From: an uncultured Prevotellaceae bacterium
GTDB taxonomy: Bacteria; Bacteroidota; Bacteroidia; Bacteroidales; Bacteroidaceae
DNA length: 47,675 nucleotides
Direction: 5' to 3'
NCBI GenBank assembly: GCA_937900485.1
Contig: CALCEL010000031.1
Span: forward strand, 1 to 47,675
Shown here: positions 1 to 8,577 of the stretch, in pieces
Position numbering within the stretch: position 1 is the first letter of the stretch
How the letters are laid out: the number at the start of each line of letters is the position of its first letter
The notes under the pieces: generated by a model
What the model saw: the letters and a program-made list of their open reading frames with translations, nothing else
The model's database searches: none
Told to the model about the DNA's origin: nothing
Made by a program: the position numbers and the translations under genes

Positions 1-70
1 CACTGGTAATAAAGAGGTTGGGCATGGATAGGTCGTGTTTAGCGGACAGTAATAATTAGGAATTGGTTTC

Positions 71-502
71 TTGGTAGAATTTCTTCATCAACAGGGAATT
101 GTATATGGAAATCCCGACGAAATACTATTTGATCTTGACAACAGAGTACAAATAGTGAATCCTCTAAAAATTGATGATGAGACTGTTGATAATGGGCTAC
201 TCGGAATAATAGCCTATGTCTGCTCTAGAGTAATTGGATGTGTTAATAGAAATAAAGAAATTCCATTCGATGGTAGTTTCATTGAAGGACTCCAAATAAA
301 ATATAGCAATGTAGTATCTGAAAATCGTATCTCAAATTTTTTAACAGATATATTGTATTCTTTGCCAAATTTAGGAAATGACAACAAATATATTATTACA
401 AAAAAATGTTTTTTAGATATTATTTCTAATTCATCTTATAAGGATGGCATTATTTGTTTGACTATTAAGAATTTATTATTGGAAGATATACTATTGCAAT
501 AG
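71..502 (+). pseudogene. Truncated protein-kinase-like fragment
   Basis: The first 30 residues read like the catalytic-loop region of a Ser/Thr or lanthipeptide-synthetase kinase: a helix ending in FLHQQGIVYGN, then EILFDLDN and a VQIVNP strand. The kinase N-lobe (Gly-rich loop, Lys, Glu) is absent. The usual catalytic HxDxxxxN is degraded to VYGNPDEILFD. All frames just upstream are closed, and the only in-frame start is TTG at 71. Base composition is very AT-rich compared with the genes after 998. The last ~100 residues resemble nothing I can name. I infer the 3' remnant of a transferred gene cut off at its 5' side. It could also be a small unrelated hypothetical protein. Confidence 0.4.
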
Positions 503-536
503 TTATATAATTAAAAACTTTAAAAACTTAAAAAAA

Positions 537-715
537 ATGATTAAATTAAAGAAATTAAATCTCACCCAGAAAAATGTTTTCATGGTTTGAGCAATTTTGA
601 GATGAATTGTTTGTATGGTGGCGTTGAAGTAACATATCCACAATATACTTGTGCAACTAATCGCACTAAAGTATCAAAACCTCTTGATATCAGTTTTACA
701 GGAGCTCAGAAATAA
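537..715 (+). pseudogene. Frameshifted GG-leader peptide (RiPP precursor-like)
   Basis: ATG at 537 opens a frame reading MIKLKKLNLTQKNVF and stops at 588-590. From about 578 another frame continues as HGLSNFEMNCLYGG and then a 30-residue tail ending SFTGAQK, with stop at 713-715. Joined across the TTTT run at 577-580, the product has the layout of Bacteroidales natural-product precursors: a Lys/Leu-rich start, an L-S-x-x-E-M-N-x-L leader, a double-glycine processing site, and a short Cys/Thr-containing core. A single missing base in the T run would explain the break. It lies 34 nt after the kinase-like fragment and shares its AT-rich composition. A programmed frameshift is unlikely because no standard slippery heptamer is present. 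Confidence 0.45.
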
Positions 716-765
716 CTCCGTGGCATATTGTCTTCATAAAGACATATGATTTACAAATTTTATAT

Positions 766-997
766 GAGGGTGTGTCAAAATAGGCACATCCTCTTTTCTG
801 TATTCGCAATGGTGGCATAGAGTTCTATGCTGCCATTTTTGTGTTTTTTGCATGGAATGTCCGGCCTAATCCCCATATTAGCTTATATGATACGAAAAAT
901 CCCGCAATGGTGCGCATTTTCTCCCGTTTTCGGACTATTGCTGCCATTTTCTTGATGTTGAAGGCAATGGCAAAGAAGGCAAAGTCTTTCATTGTTT
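766..997 (-). mobile_element. Insertion sequence remnant with transposase C-terminus
   Basis: On the minus strand an open frame beginning at or before 992 and ending with the stop at 825-827 reads MKDFAFFAIAFNIKKMAA and continues for about 55 residues. This has the style of the end of an IS1182/IS5-like transposase. Beyond it lies GAGGGTGTGTCAAAATA (766-782), which resembles the terminal repeat of Bacteroidetes insertion sequences; it forms a hairpin with CACATCCTC (785-793) followed by TTTT. A second inverted repeat (809-839) flanks the stop codon. The rest of the element is missing: the fragment runs directly into the end of uvrA at 998. Family assignment is tentative. Confidence 0.5.
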
Positions 998-3850
998 TTA
1001 TATCTTCAGCTCCTCACGCAGGAATCTTGCCGTCACGCCTTTGTCCGCCGCGGCCACTTCCTCAGGTGTGCCGCATACCATCACTTGTCCTCCGTTGCGT
1101 CCGCCCTCAGGTCCCATGTCGATGATATAGTCGGCGAGTTTGATGACGTCTAGGTTGTGCTCTATGACCACCACGGTGTTGCCCTTGTCCACGAGTTTCT
1201 GCAACACAATCATCAACACTCGTATATCCTCGAAGTGCAGTCCTGTGGTAGGTTCGTCGAGTATGTATACTGTCTTGCTCGTGTCTCTCTTGGACAGCTC
1301 GGTGGCCAGTTTCACGCGTTGACACTCACCGCCCGACAGAGTCGATGACGGCTGCCCCAGTTTGATGTATCCCAGTCCCACATCTTGAAGCGTCTTAATC
1401 TTGTTGAGTATCTGAGGCTGGTTCTCGAAGAACTCCACAGCTTGGTTAATGGTCATGTCGAGCACGTCGGCGATGGACTTACCTTTGAATCGTACCTCAA
1501 GCGTCTCTCTGTTGTAGCGTTTGCCGTGGCAGTTCTCGCATGGTACCAGCACGTCGGGCAGAAAGTTCATGGCTATGGTCTTGTAACCGTTGCCGCCGCA
1601 CACGTCACATCTTCCTCCCGACACGTTGAAAGAGAAACGTCCGGGTTTATAGCCTCTCATCTTGCTCTCAGGCATCTCAACGAATAATGACCTGATGTCG
1701 GAGAACACGCCGGTATAGGTGGCGGGATTGCTCCTCGGCGTTCGTCCTATAGGTGACTGATCCACGTTCACCACCTTGTCTATATAGTCGAATCCCTCGA
1801 AAGAGGTATACGGCATTGGGTCCTTAAGAGAACGGTAGAAATGTTGTGAGAGTATCGGCTGTAATGTCTCGTTGATGAGTGTCGACTTGCCGCTGCCGCT
1901 CACTCCGGTGACCACCGTCAGTGTACCGAGTGGTATGGAGACATCGACGTTTCTCAGGTTATTGCCGCTGGCTCCTGTTATGCGAAGATAGTGTCCGTTT
2001 CCTGTGCGCCGTGTTGTCGGCACCTCGATTTTCTCCTCGCCGTTGAGGTAGCGCGCGGTGAGTGTGCCTTGTTTAAGCATCTCTTCAGGTGTGCCTTGGA
2101 ACACCACCTCGCCTCCTTTTCGTCCGGCCTTCGGTCCCATGTCGACCACATAGTCGGACTCCAGCATCATATCCTTGTCGTGCTCGACGACGATGACTGT
2201 GTTACCCTCGTCCCTCAGCTTCTTCAGCGAGTCAATCAGTCGTACGTTGTCACGTTGGTGCAGTCCTATGCTTGGCTCGTCCAGTATGTAAAGCACGTTG
2301 ACAAGCTTTGAGCCAATTTGAGTGGCCAGTCGTATACGTTGACTCTCTCCACCTGACAGGCTCATGGACGAGCGGTTGAGTGACAGGTATTCCAGACCGA
2401 CGTCGAGAAGGAACTCTATGCGGCTTCGTATCTCTTTGAGAATCTCTGTGGCAATCTTCCTCTGTTTGTCAGACATGTGGTTCTCCACGTCGCATATCCA
2501 CTCGTGCAGCTCACTTAGGTCCATTGCGGACAGTTCAGCTATATTCTTGTCTGCGATGCGGAAGTGCAGAGCCTCGGTGTTCAGTCGTGTGCCTTGACAT
2601 GTAGGGCACACGCACTCTTTGTCGAACGAGTCCGCCCATTTTTGCGCTGAGGCTGATGTCTCCGACTCAATCAGCTGATGTATGTATTTGGCAAGTCCCT
2701 CATACTCCGTGTATAAGTCATTGGTAGTCTTGGTGAGATTTGATTTAATCCTTATTCGTTCCTGTCGTCCGAAGAGAATCTCCTGTATAGCCTCTGCCGG
2801 CAACTTGTTCACCGGCGTCTTCAGGTCACAGTTGTGCTGCTCAAGCACGGCGTCAATCTGCCAGAAGATCATGGCGTTCTTATACTTACCTAAAGGGGCG
2901 AGTGCTCCGTCATGTACGGACAGTGTCTTGTCCGGAATTATCTTATCCTCGTCGATGAGGTTGACATATCCCAGTCCTTTGCAGTGCGGGCACGCTCCCT
3001 GTGGTGAGTTGAAAGAGAAATTGTTTGGCGCTGGGTCCTGATAGCATATTCCGGTTGTCGGACACATCAGTCGTTTCGAGAAATGCTTGATGACGCTGTT
3101 AGTCAGCGGTGACTTGCCATCCGTCGTCTCGCTGTCTTTCTCAAGCACCATGATTTGCCCGTTGCCCAGGTGCATGGCTGTGGCGAGACTCTTGTTTAGT
3201 CTCTCCGAGTCCTTCGCGCTCACCGCCAGTTTGTCGACCACCACCTCAATGTTGTGAGTCTTATATCTGTCCAGCTTCATACCCTCGGTGATGTCGGAGA
3301 TCTCTCCGTCGACTCTGACGGTGAGGTATCCCTTCTTCCTTATTGAGTCGAACAGTTCCCTGTAGTGTCCTTTTCTGCTGTTGACCAGTGGTGCAAGTAT
3401 ATATATACGTTTCTTGTCGTAGTTCTTGAGCAGCAGCTCGAGAATCTGCTCCTCCGTGTATTTGACCATCTTCTCGTTCGTCTCGTAGCTGTAAGCCTCG
3501 CCAGCTCTGGCGTAGAGAAGTCGCAGGTAGTCGTAAATCTCCGTCACTGTTCCCACCGTTGAGCGCGGGTTCTTGTTTGTGGTCTTCTGCTCGATGCTGA
3601 TTACGGGGCTCAGTCCCGTTATCTTATCCACATCGGGACGTTCCATGCCTCCGAGGAAGTTGCGCACGTAGGCTGAGAACGTCTCTATATACCTTCTCTG
3701 TCCCTCCGCGAAGATGGTGTCGAACGCCAGTGACGACTTGCCGCTGCCGCTCAGTCCCGTGAACACCGTGAGGCTGTTGCGTGGTATGGTGACGTTAACG
3801 TTTTTCAAGTTGTGCACTCTCGCACCCTCTATCTCAATGTTATTTTTCAT
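998..3850 (-). CDS. uvrA: Excinuclease ABC subunit UvrA, copy 1
   Basis: DNA-damage recognition ATPase of nucleotide excision repair; it loads UvrB at lesions. It is 950 residues, full length for the family. Walker A motifs are GLSGSGKSS (residues ~32-40) and GVSGSGKST in the second half. Each half carries an LSGGE signature and an ILDEP Walker B. Zinc-binding pairs are visible as CPHCKG, CPTCQG and CDVCGG/CENCHG. The UvrB-binding region after the first nucleotide-binding segment is present, so this is not a short UvrA2-type protein. Start ATG directly precedes the conserved IEGARVHNLK. It is 66 nt downstream of the sorting-domain protein gene, probably cotranscribed. A second, clearly diverged full-length uvrA lies at 28550-31393. 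An insertion sequence remnant touches its stop codon. Confidence 0.96.
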   Translation of the reverse strand: MKNNIEIEGARVHNLKNVNVTIPRNSLTVFTGLSGSGKSSLAFDTIFAEGQRRYIETFSAYVRNFLGGMERPDVDKITGLSPVISIEQKTTNKNPRSTVGTVTEIYDYLRLLYARAGEAYSYETNEKMVKYTEEQILELLLKNYDKKRIYILAPLVNSRKGHYRELFDSIRKKGYLTVRVDGEISDITEGMKLDRYKTHNIEVVVDKLAVSAKDSERLNKSLATAMHLGNGQIMVLEKDSETTDGKSPLTNSVIKHFSKRLMCPTTGICYQDPAPNNFSFNSPQGACPHCKGLGYVNLIDEDKIIPDKTLSVHDGALAPLGKYKNAMIFWQIDAVLEQHNCDLKTPVNKLPAEAIQEILFGRQERIRIKSNLTKTTNDLYTEYEGLAKYIHQLIESETSASAQKWADSFDKECVCPTCQGTRLNTEALHFRIADKNIAELSAMDLSELHEWICDVENHMSDKQRKIATEILKEIRSRIEFLLDVGLEYLSLNRSSMSLSGGESQRIRLATQIGSKLVNVLYILDEPSIGLHQRDNVRLIDSLKKLRDEGNTVIVVEHDKDMMLESDYVVDMGPKAGRKGGEVVFQGTPEEMLKQGTLTARYLNGEEKIEVPTTRRTGNGHYLRITGASGNNLRNVDVSIPLGTLTVVTGVSGSGKSTLINETLQPILSQHFYRSLKDPMPYTSFEGFDYIDKVVNVDQSPIGRTPRSNPATYTGVFSDIRSLFVEMPESKMRGYKPGRFSFNVSGGRCDVCGGNGYKTIAMNFLPDVLVPCENCHGKRYNRETLEVRFKGKSIADVLDMTINQAVEFFENQPQILNKIKTLQDVGLGYIKLGQPSSTLSGGECQRVKLATELSKRDTSKTVYILDEPTTGLHFEDIRVLMIVLQKLVDKGNTVVVIEHNLDVIKLADYIIDMGPEGGRNGGQVMVCGTPEEVAAADKGVTARFLREELKI

Positions 3851-3916
3851 CCTGAAACGATTGTGACGTTATTATTGAAAGTTGTGGGACATGTGTCATT
3901 TGTCGCTCCGTCGTCC

Positions 3917-4684
3917 TTAGTTGGCAGAGGACTCTGAGTCCTCATTATATCCCTTGATAAGACTGATGGTCTTTTTCTCTTTGTACACTGTTCCGTCGCT
4001 GCCCTTGGCGTTGAGGTTGAGGAAGTACACGCCGTCTTTCGCGTAGTTTCCTCCGTATCTGCCGTCCCAGATGTCGATGTAGTAAGTGCCGTTCTCGGTG
4101 TATCCGCCATTGACACCGTTTATGCTTTTGGACACCATCTTCTGACCCCATCTGTTGAATACCGTAGCGTCAAGTCTCACGATGGACTTGCATGCCACCC
4201 TCAGTACGTCGTTTCTTCCATCGTCGTTGGGAGAGAAGGCGTTTGGGCATGTCAGCTCCGACTCGCTGATGACCACGGTGAAGATTTCCGACTCATACTC
4301 TTCCGTCGAGCCGTCGCTGGTGTTGGTGAACGTGACGTACAGCTTTGCTCCGTAGCTTCCCGACTCTGTCAGCGTATATGAGGTGTTGTCCTCGAATCGG
4401 GTGAGCAATGGTGACTCTTCGCCTTCTGAGCTGAGGAAGAAACGCCACTCGCATACCGCCTCCCATCCGTCTGGCATGTTGATGCCCGCCTGACAGTTGA
4501 GCTCCAGCGGAGCCTGTGTCGTCTGTGAGTCGCCTTGACTCATTTTTATCGTGTCTCCGGTTTCTGTCGTCGTGTCGATGTAATACACCACAGGCGTGGC
4601 GGTCTGCGCCGCGATGTGTGTGGCGGGTGCGCCGAGAGTCAGCGACAGCAGTAACACCGTATGTTTGTTGATGAGTCTCGTCAT
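3917..4684 (-). CDS. Secreted protein with type B (gliding-motility) C-terminal domain
   Basis: A 255-residue exported protein. The start at 4684 gives MTRLINKHTVLLLSLTL, a clean signal peptide ending near HIAAQ; the longer open frame upstream adds only non-signal residues. The middle has two Ig/PKD-like beta segments (GINMPDGWEAVCEWRF; SGSYGAKLYVTFTN). The C-terminal ~85 residues match the CHU_C/type B sorting domain: CPNAFSPNDDGRNDV, FNRWGQKM, WDGRYGG, KDGVYFLNL. In Bacteroidetes this domain directs export and surface attachment through the type IX secretion system, consistent with porQ at 16973. The partner or ligand is unknown. It is followed by uvrA copy 1 on the same strand. Confidence 0.85.
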   Translation of the reverse strand: MTRLINKHTVLLLSLTLGAPATHIAAQTATPVVYYIDTTTETGDTIKMSQGDSQTTQAPLELNCQAGINMPDGWEAVCEWRFFLSSEGEESPLLTRFEDNTSYTLTESGSYGAKLYVTFTNTSDGSTEEYESEIFTVVISESELTCPNAFSPNDDGRNDVLRVACKSIVRLDATVFNRWGQKMVSKSINGVNGGYTENGTYYIDIWDGRYGGNYAKDGVYFLNLNAKGSDGTVYKEKKTISLIKGYNEDSESSAN

Positions 4685-4800
4685 AAAAGTGTAATCTGTT
4701 AAACACGCGAATTTAGTTAATCTCCCCGACAAATAATTGTTAATTCGGGTTAATTGCGCGTTTTTGAAAACCGATGAGCTTTCGAGTGTGTTTTTTTTAC

Positions 4801-4808
4801 TACTTTTG
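4801..4808 (+). promoter_or_regulatory. Bacteroidetes-type -7 promoter element
   Basis: TACTTTTG fits the TAnnTTTG core of the Bacteroidetes primary sigma factor. It lies 18 nt before the first ATG of the LysM protein gene. The -33 TTTG box is poorly preserved (TTTC near 4780). Confidence 0.6.
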
Positions 4809-4826
4809 CACCTTGAATAGTTATGT

Positions 4827-6554
4827 ATGAAAAATAGTAAGACAATGAGAAAGATATTTTTCATTCTTGTGACGCTGTTTGTGGCAGGTTTATCATACGC
4901 CCAAAACAACACGTTCGCACACAAGGTAAGGGTGGGGGAGACACTGTACGGCATCTCGCAGTCTTATGGTGTCAGCGTGGCTGACGTGAAGAAGGTGAAC
5001 GCCGGAATGACGGATAACATCATGGTGGGACAGGTAATCAACATTCCTCAGTCCGTCACGGGAGAGACACACCACACCATACAGGCTGGTGAGACTCTGT
5101 ACTCCATCTCTAAGAAATATAACGTGACGTCAAAGGTTATCACTGACGCCAATCCAGGTTTGTCGGCGTCCAACTTCAGGACGGGCACGATAATCGTCAT
5201 ACCGAGAGGTGCCTACGCCACCGCTGCCCAGCAGTTGTCTGACGTGGCAGCTCCCAAGGAACGTAAGGATTACAGGACCATTCATGAGGTGAAGAAAAAG
5301 GAAACAATCTATTCCATCTGTAAGCAGTACGGCATAACACAGCAGGATCTCGTGAAGGCTAATCCGGAGCTGAAGGATGGTAAGCTGAAGAAAGGCGCGC
5401 GTCTGAACATCCCTTACCCTGTCAGCGAGAGGTATGTGCTGCCTACTGACAACGAGGTGTTCAAGACTTTGTCCGACCAGAAGTCAAGCATGAGGTATGA
5501 GGCTGTCAACGTGGCTGTCATACTTCCTTTCGGACTGGAAACAGGCGGCAAGACAGCGGAGGCGAGGAAGATGGCAGATTTCTACAAGGGATTTCTGTTG
5601 GCTGTCGACTCTCTGAAGGACGCCGGCAGAAACGTCAATGTGTACGCTTATGACGAGGGCAGCTCCGTCTATTCTATACTCTCGCAGGCTGAGATGAAGA
5701 ACATGCATCTGATTGTCGGACCGGCGAGAGCCGACCACGTAGAGGCTGTGGCGCAGTATGCGCATGACAATAACATTCTCAATGTCATCCCTATGTCAAC
5801 CAAGGAGAACGCCGTCAACAACCATAAGACCTCGTTCCAGGTGAACTCACCGCTGAATTACACTTACAGCTTTGTGTATGAGAAGTTCCTGCAGCTCTAC
5901 CCGGGTGCTAACATCATCTTCGCGGCCATGAGTGACAAGGCGGATAACGAAGAGTTTGTCTGGGGCTTCAAGAAGTACCTCACGATGAAGGACATCAGCT
6001 ATGAGCGTGTGTCCATCCAGAACATGGACAATATCATGAGTCTGCTGAAGAAAGGCAAGAAGAATATCGTCATACCGTCAGCCGGCACGTCACGTTCCTT
6101 TGAGGTGCTGGTGAGCGAGCTGGACAACCGCAATGTTCTCGACACATACGATGTCTCGCTGTTCGGCTTCCCAGACTGGCAGGTGTTCACCGACAAGAAC
6201 GAGAGGAGTCTGGACAAATATAAATGCGCATTCTTCACGACGTTCTTCAGCGACGCCTCCTCATACCGAGTGTCAGCGTTCTGCAATCACTTCAAGCAGT
6301 GGTTTAAGAAGCCTCAGTTGGCAAGCTGTCCGAAGTTCGGCGAGCTGGGATATGACATCGGTGCGTATTTCTTGAGAGGACTGTGCGATTATGGTGCGGC
6401 GTTCTGTGAGAACACGGACAAGGTGTCATACACGTCACTGCAGAACCCGTTCTGTTTCGTCAGGAAGAATAATTGGAGCGGCTTTGAGAATTCTGTCGTC
6501 ATGTTCGTGTTCTACAAGGGTAATGACGTGATAGAGATAAAACGATATGAGTAG
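4827..6554 (+). CDS. LysM-repeat protein with periplasmic-binding-like domain
   Basis: A 575-residue exported protein. After a signal peptide (MRKIFFILVTLFVAGLSYAQ) there are three LysM modules, at about residues 30-75 (VRVGETLYGISQSYGV), 82-127 (IQAGETLYSISKKYNV) and 150-195 (VKKKETIYSICKQYGI). LysM modules bind glycan strands of peptidoglycan. The remainder (~225-560) has the alternating fold of a type I periplasmic binding protein (VNVAVILPFGLETGG, LIVGPARADHVEAVAQYA). I infer a cell-wall-anchored sensor or scaffold; the ligand is unknown. The start at 4827 leaves a leader of only ~13 nt after the promoter; ATG at 4845, directly at the signal peptide, is equally plausible. The barrel gene follows after 12 nt. 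Confidence 0.85.
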   Translation: MKNSKTMRKIFFILVTLFVAGLSYAQNNTFAHKVRVGETLYGISQSYGVSVADVKKVNAGMTDNIMVGQVINIPQSVTGETHHTIQAGETLYSISKKYNVTSKVITDANPGLSASNFRTGTIIVIPRGAYATAAQQLSDVAAPKERKDYRTIHEVKKKETIYSICKQYGITQQDLVKANPELKDGKLKKGARLNIPYPVSERYVLPTDNEVFKTLSDQKSSMRYEAVNVAVILPFGLETGGKTAEARKMADFYKGFLLAVDSLKDAGRNVNVYAYDEGSSVYSILSQAEMKNMHLIVGPARADHVEAVAQYAHDNNILNVIPMSTKENAVNNHKTSFQVNSPLNYTYSFVYEKFLQLYPGANIIFAAMSDKADNEEFVWGFKKYLTMKDISYERVSIQNMDNIMSLLKKGKKNIVIPSAGTSRSFEVLVSELDNRNVLDTYDVSLFGFPDWQVFTDKNERSLDKYKCAFFTTFFSDASSYRVSAFCNHFKQWFKKPQLASCPKFGELGYDIGAYFLRGLCDYGAAFCENTDKVSYTSLQNPFCFVRKNNWSGFENSVVMFVFYKGNDVIEIKRYE

Positions 6555-6566
6555 AACCGGAGAGTT

Positions 6567-7280
6567 ATGATGATGAGACGATTTATTTGCGCAAGCCTGT
6601 TTGCCATTCCCGCTTTTGCCCTCGCACAGGTCGGGGAAAACCGTTGTGATTTCTCCGTCGGTGTGTCGGCGGGTTACACCTTGAACAAGATAGACTATCA
6701 GCCTACTGTCAAACAGTCCCAGAAAGGCGACTGTATGTTCGGAGTGGCGGCGAGATATATATGTGAGAAGTATTTCACGGCGATATGTGGTGTGCAGGCT
6801 GAGGTGAACTACTGGAACCTGGGCTGGAAGGAGGTTATCGAGGACGGCTCAGGCAACACGTATATGAGAAACATGTCGTATGTGCAGGTACCTATCATGA
6901 TGCAGATGGGTTGGGGAAGAGAGAGGCGGGGAGCTAAGTTCTTCTTTGAGGCAGGACCGCAGATAGGATATTATCTCTCAGGAAGTGAGGTGAAAGGAGG
7001 AGAGGAGTGGGACGTCTCCAATCGTCCGAACGGCGTGACGTACCAGTACGGCAAGGAGCCGGATAACAAATTAGATTATGGAATTACGGCGGGAGTGGGT
7101 ATGGAACTGAGCACTCCAGTGGGACATTTCCTCCTGTCAGGACGATATTACTACGGATTGGCGGACTTTTATGACAATAGTAAGAAAGGCGATTTCGGAC
7201 GTTCCGCTAACCAGACTATAGTGGCTAAGCTCACATATTTGTTCGATATAGTGAAAACAAAGAATCAAAGTGTTAAGTAA
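6567..7280 (+). CDS. Outer membrane beta-barrel protein (PorT-like)
   Basis: A 237-residue protein with signal peptide (RRFICASLFAIPAFALAQ), then alternating amphipathic strands typical of the small Bacteroidetes outer membrane barrel families: GVSAGYTLNKIDY, FGVAARYICEKYF, SYVQVPIMMQMGW, FFFEAGPQIGYYLSG, YGITAGVGMELSTP, FLLSGRYYYGLADFY. The AKLTYLFD strand near the end may be the final barrel strand. Function is unknown beyond membrane insertion. It lies 12 nt after the LysM gene and reaches the start region of the cardiolipin synthase-like gene, so the three are probably one transcript and may form an envelope module. Confidence 0.75.
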   Translation: MMMRRFICASLFAIPAFALAQVGENRCDFSVGVSAGYTLNKIDYQPTVKQSQKGDCMFGVAARYICEKYFTAICGVQAEVNYWNLGWKEVIEDGSGNTYMRNMSYVQVPIMMQMGWGRERRGAKFFFEAGPQIGYYLSGSEVKGGEEWDVSNRPNGVTYQYGKEPDNKLDYGITAGVGMELSTPVGHFLLSGRYYYGLADFYDNSKKGDFGRSANQTIVAKLTYLFDIVKTKNQSVK

Positions 7281-7311
7281 AAGGTTGGATTTATTGTTCT
7301 CAATATTTAAG

Positions 7312-8547
7312 ATGGCAGGAAGAGTGGCTCTACTGCTTTTGTTGTCTGTGGTGAGCAGTGAGATCAACGCCGCTCGTTCCCCTATGTCTGTCGACTCTGT
7401 CATTGCGCGTAGGATGCACGCCAGGTCCATACCGGTCGTCGATAGTAACTCAGTAAGATTCTTTTACAGGGGACACGATAAGTTCGTCGACCTCTTCGAC
7501 GCTGTCAGGAATGCCCGCTCGTCAATACATCTCGAGTATTTCAATTTCCGCAACGACTCCATAGCGGGACTCCTGTTCCAGCTGCTGGCGCAGAAAGCGG
7601 CGGAGGGTGTTGAGGTCAGGGCCATGTATGACGACTTCGGAAACCGTTCTAACAACTCGCCTATTTCACGTGCGATGCACGACTCGATATGCGCCACCGG
7701 CGTGCGTCTCGTGCGCTTCGACCCTATCAAGTTCCCGTGGGTCAATCATATCATACCGCGTGACCACAGGAAAATCGTGGTCATTGACGGACAGATAGCC
7801 TACACGGGAGGCATGAACGTGGCGGACTATTATATTAAGGGCATACCGGGGATAGGTGACTGGCACGACATGCACATGCGTATTGAGGGGCCAGTGGTGA
7901 GAGAGATACAGACCGTGTTCTGCCGTATGTGGCGTAAGTCGACGGGGGAGAGTCTGCTCGGCAACGACAAGTACTTCCCAGCGCTGAAGCCAGCCGGCAA
8001 CTGTCGTATGTCATTCGTCGACCGACATAGCGGTAAAACGTCCGACGTCATGCGTGACCTGTATGTTACGATGATTGATGCCGCTCATCACAGCATCAAG
8101 ATAATCAACCCGTATTTCGTGCCTACACACAGGGTACGCAAAGCACTAAAACGGGCAATCGACAGAGGTGTCAATGTGGAGATACTCGTCTCTGCGCGAG
8201 GCGATATACCTCTCACTCCTCAGACAGCTCATTATGTCTCCAACAATTACATGAAACGCGGTGCCACTGTCTACCTTTTCGAGGGAGGCTTCCATCACAC
8301 CAAGATGATGATCGTAGACGACATCTGTTGTACCGTAGGCTCGGTCAACCTCGACTCACGAAGCTTGAGGTGTGACTACGAGGCCAACATGTTGATTCTC
8401 GACAAACAAGCCACGGACGAGTTGGTGGCTCATTTCGAGGAGCAAAAGAAACACTCGTTCATTATGTATAAGGGGTGGTACAGAGAGCAGTCCTTCGCTC
8501 ATCGCTTCCAGGGGTGGTTCGGCAACCTGCTCACTCCGTTCCTGTAA
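7312..8547 (+). CDS. Cardiolipin synthase-like phospholipase D family protein
   Basis: Two HKD motifs mark the phospholipase D superfamily: HRKIVVID followed by GxxYTGGMN, and HTKMMIVDD followed by GSVNLDSR. In bacterial cardiolipin synthases these histidines catalyse phosphatidyl transfer between phosphatidylglycerol molecules. The order of features (LEYFNFRND, LxxKAAEGVEVRAMYDD, INPYFVPTHRV) also fits synthases better than nucleases. The chosen ATG at 7312 gives a signal-like start (MAGRVALLLLLSVVSSEINA). A GTG at 7270 overlaps the previous gene by 11 nt and is an alternative. Usual cardiolipin synthases carry two N-terminal membrane helices; here there is only one hydrophobic segment, so a periplasmic enzyme is possible. 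Confidence 0.85.
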   Translation: MAGRVALLLLLSVVSSEINAARSPMSVDSVIARRMHARSIPVVDSNSVRFFYRGHDKFVDLFDAVRNARSSIHLEYFNFRNDSIAGLLFQLLAQKAAEGVEVRAMYDDFGNRSNNSPISRAMHDSICATGVRLVRFDPIKFPWVNHIIPRDHRKIVVIDGQIAYTGGMNVADYYIKGIPGIGDWHDMHMRIEGPVVREIQTVFCRMWRKSTGESLLGNDKYFPALKPAGNCRMSFVDRHSGKTSDVMRDLYVTMIDAAHHSIKIINPYFVPTHRVRKALKRAIDRGVNVEILVSARGDIPLTPQTAHYVSNNYMKRGATVYLFEGGFHHTKMMIVDDICCTVGSVNLDSRSLRCDYEANMLILDKQATDELVAHFEEQKKHSFIMYKGWYREQSFAHRFQGWFGNLLTPFL

Positions 8548-8577
8548 ATTATGTTTTTAAGAATAACAGATATAAGC

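Noticed and set aside
577..590. Programmed frameshift in the GG-leader peptide gene
   Set aside because: No X-XXY-YYZ heptamer in the right frame and no downstream structure; a mutation or read error in TTTT is simpler.
1107..1325. Many short frames opposite or inside the uvrA genes and other long genes
   Set aside because: They overlap strong genes with recognised domains and have no family character or promoter of their own.
3917..4954. Longer 345-residue version of the type B domain protein
   Set aside because: The signal peptide begins at 4684; upstream residues overlap the divergent gene and its promoter.
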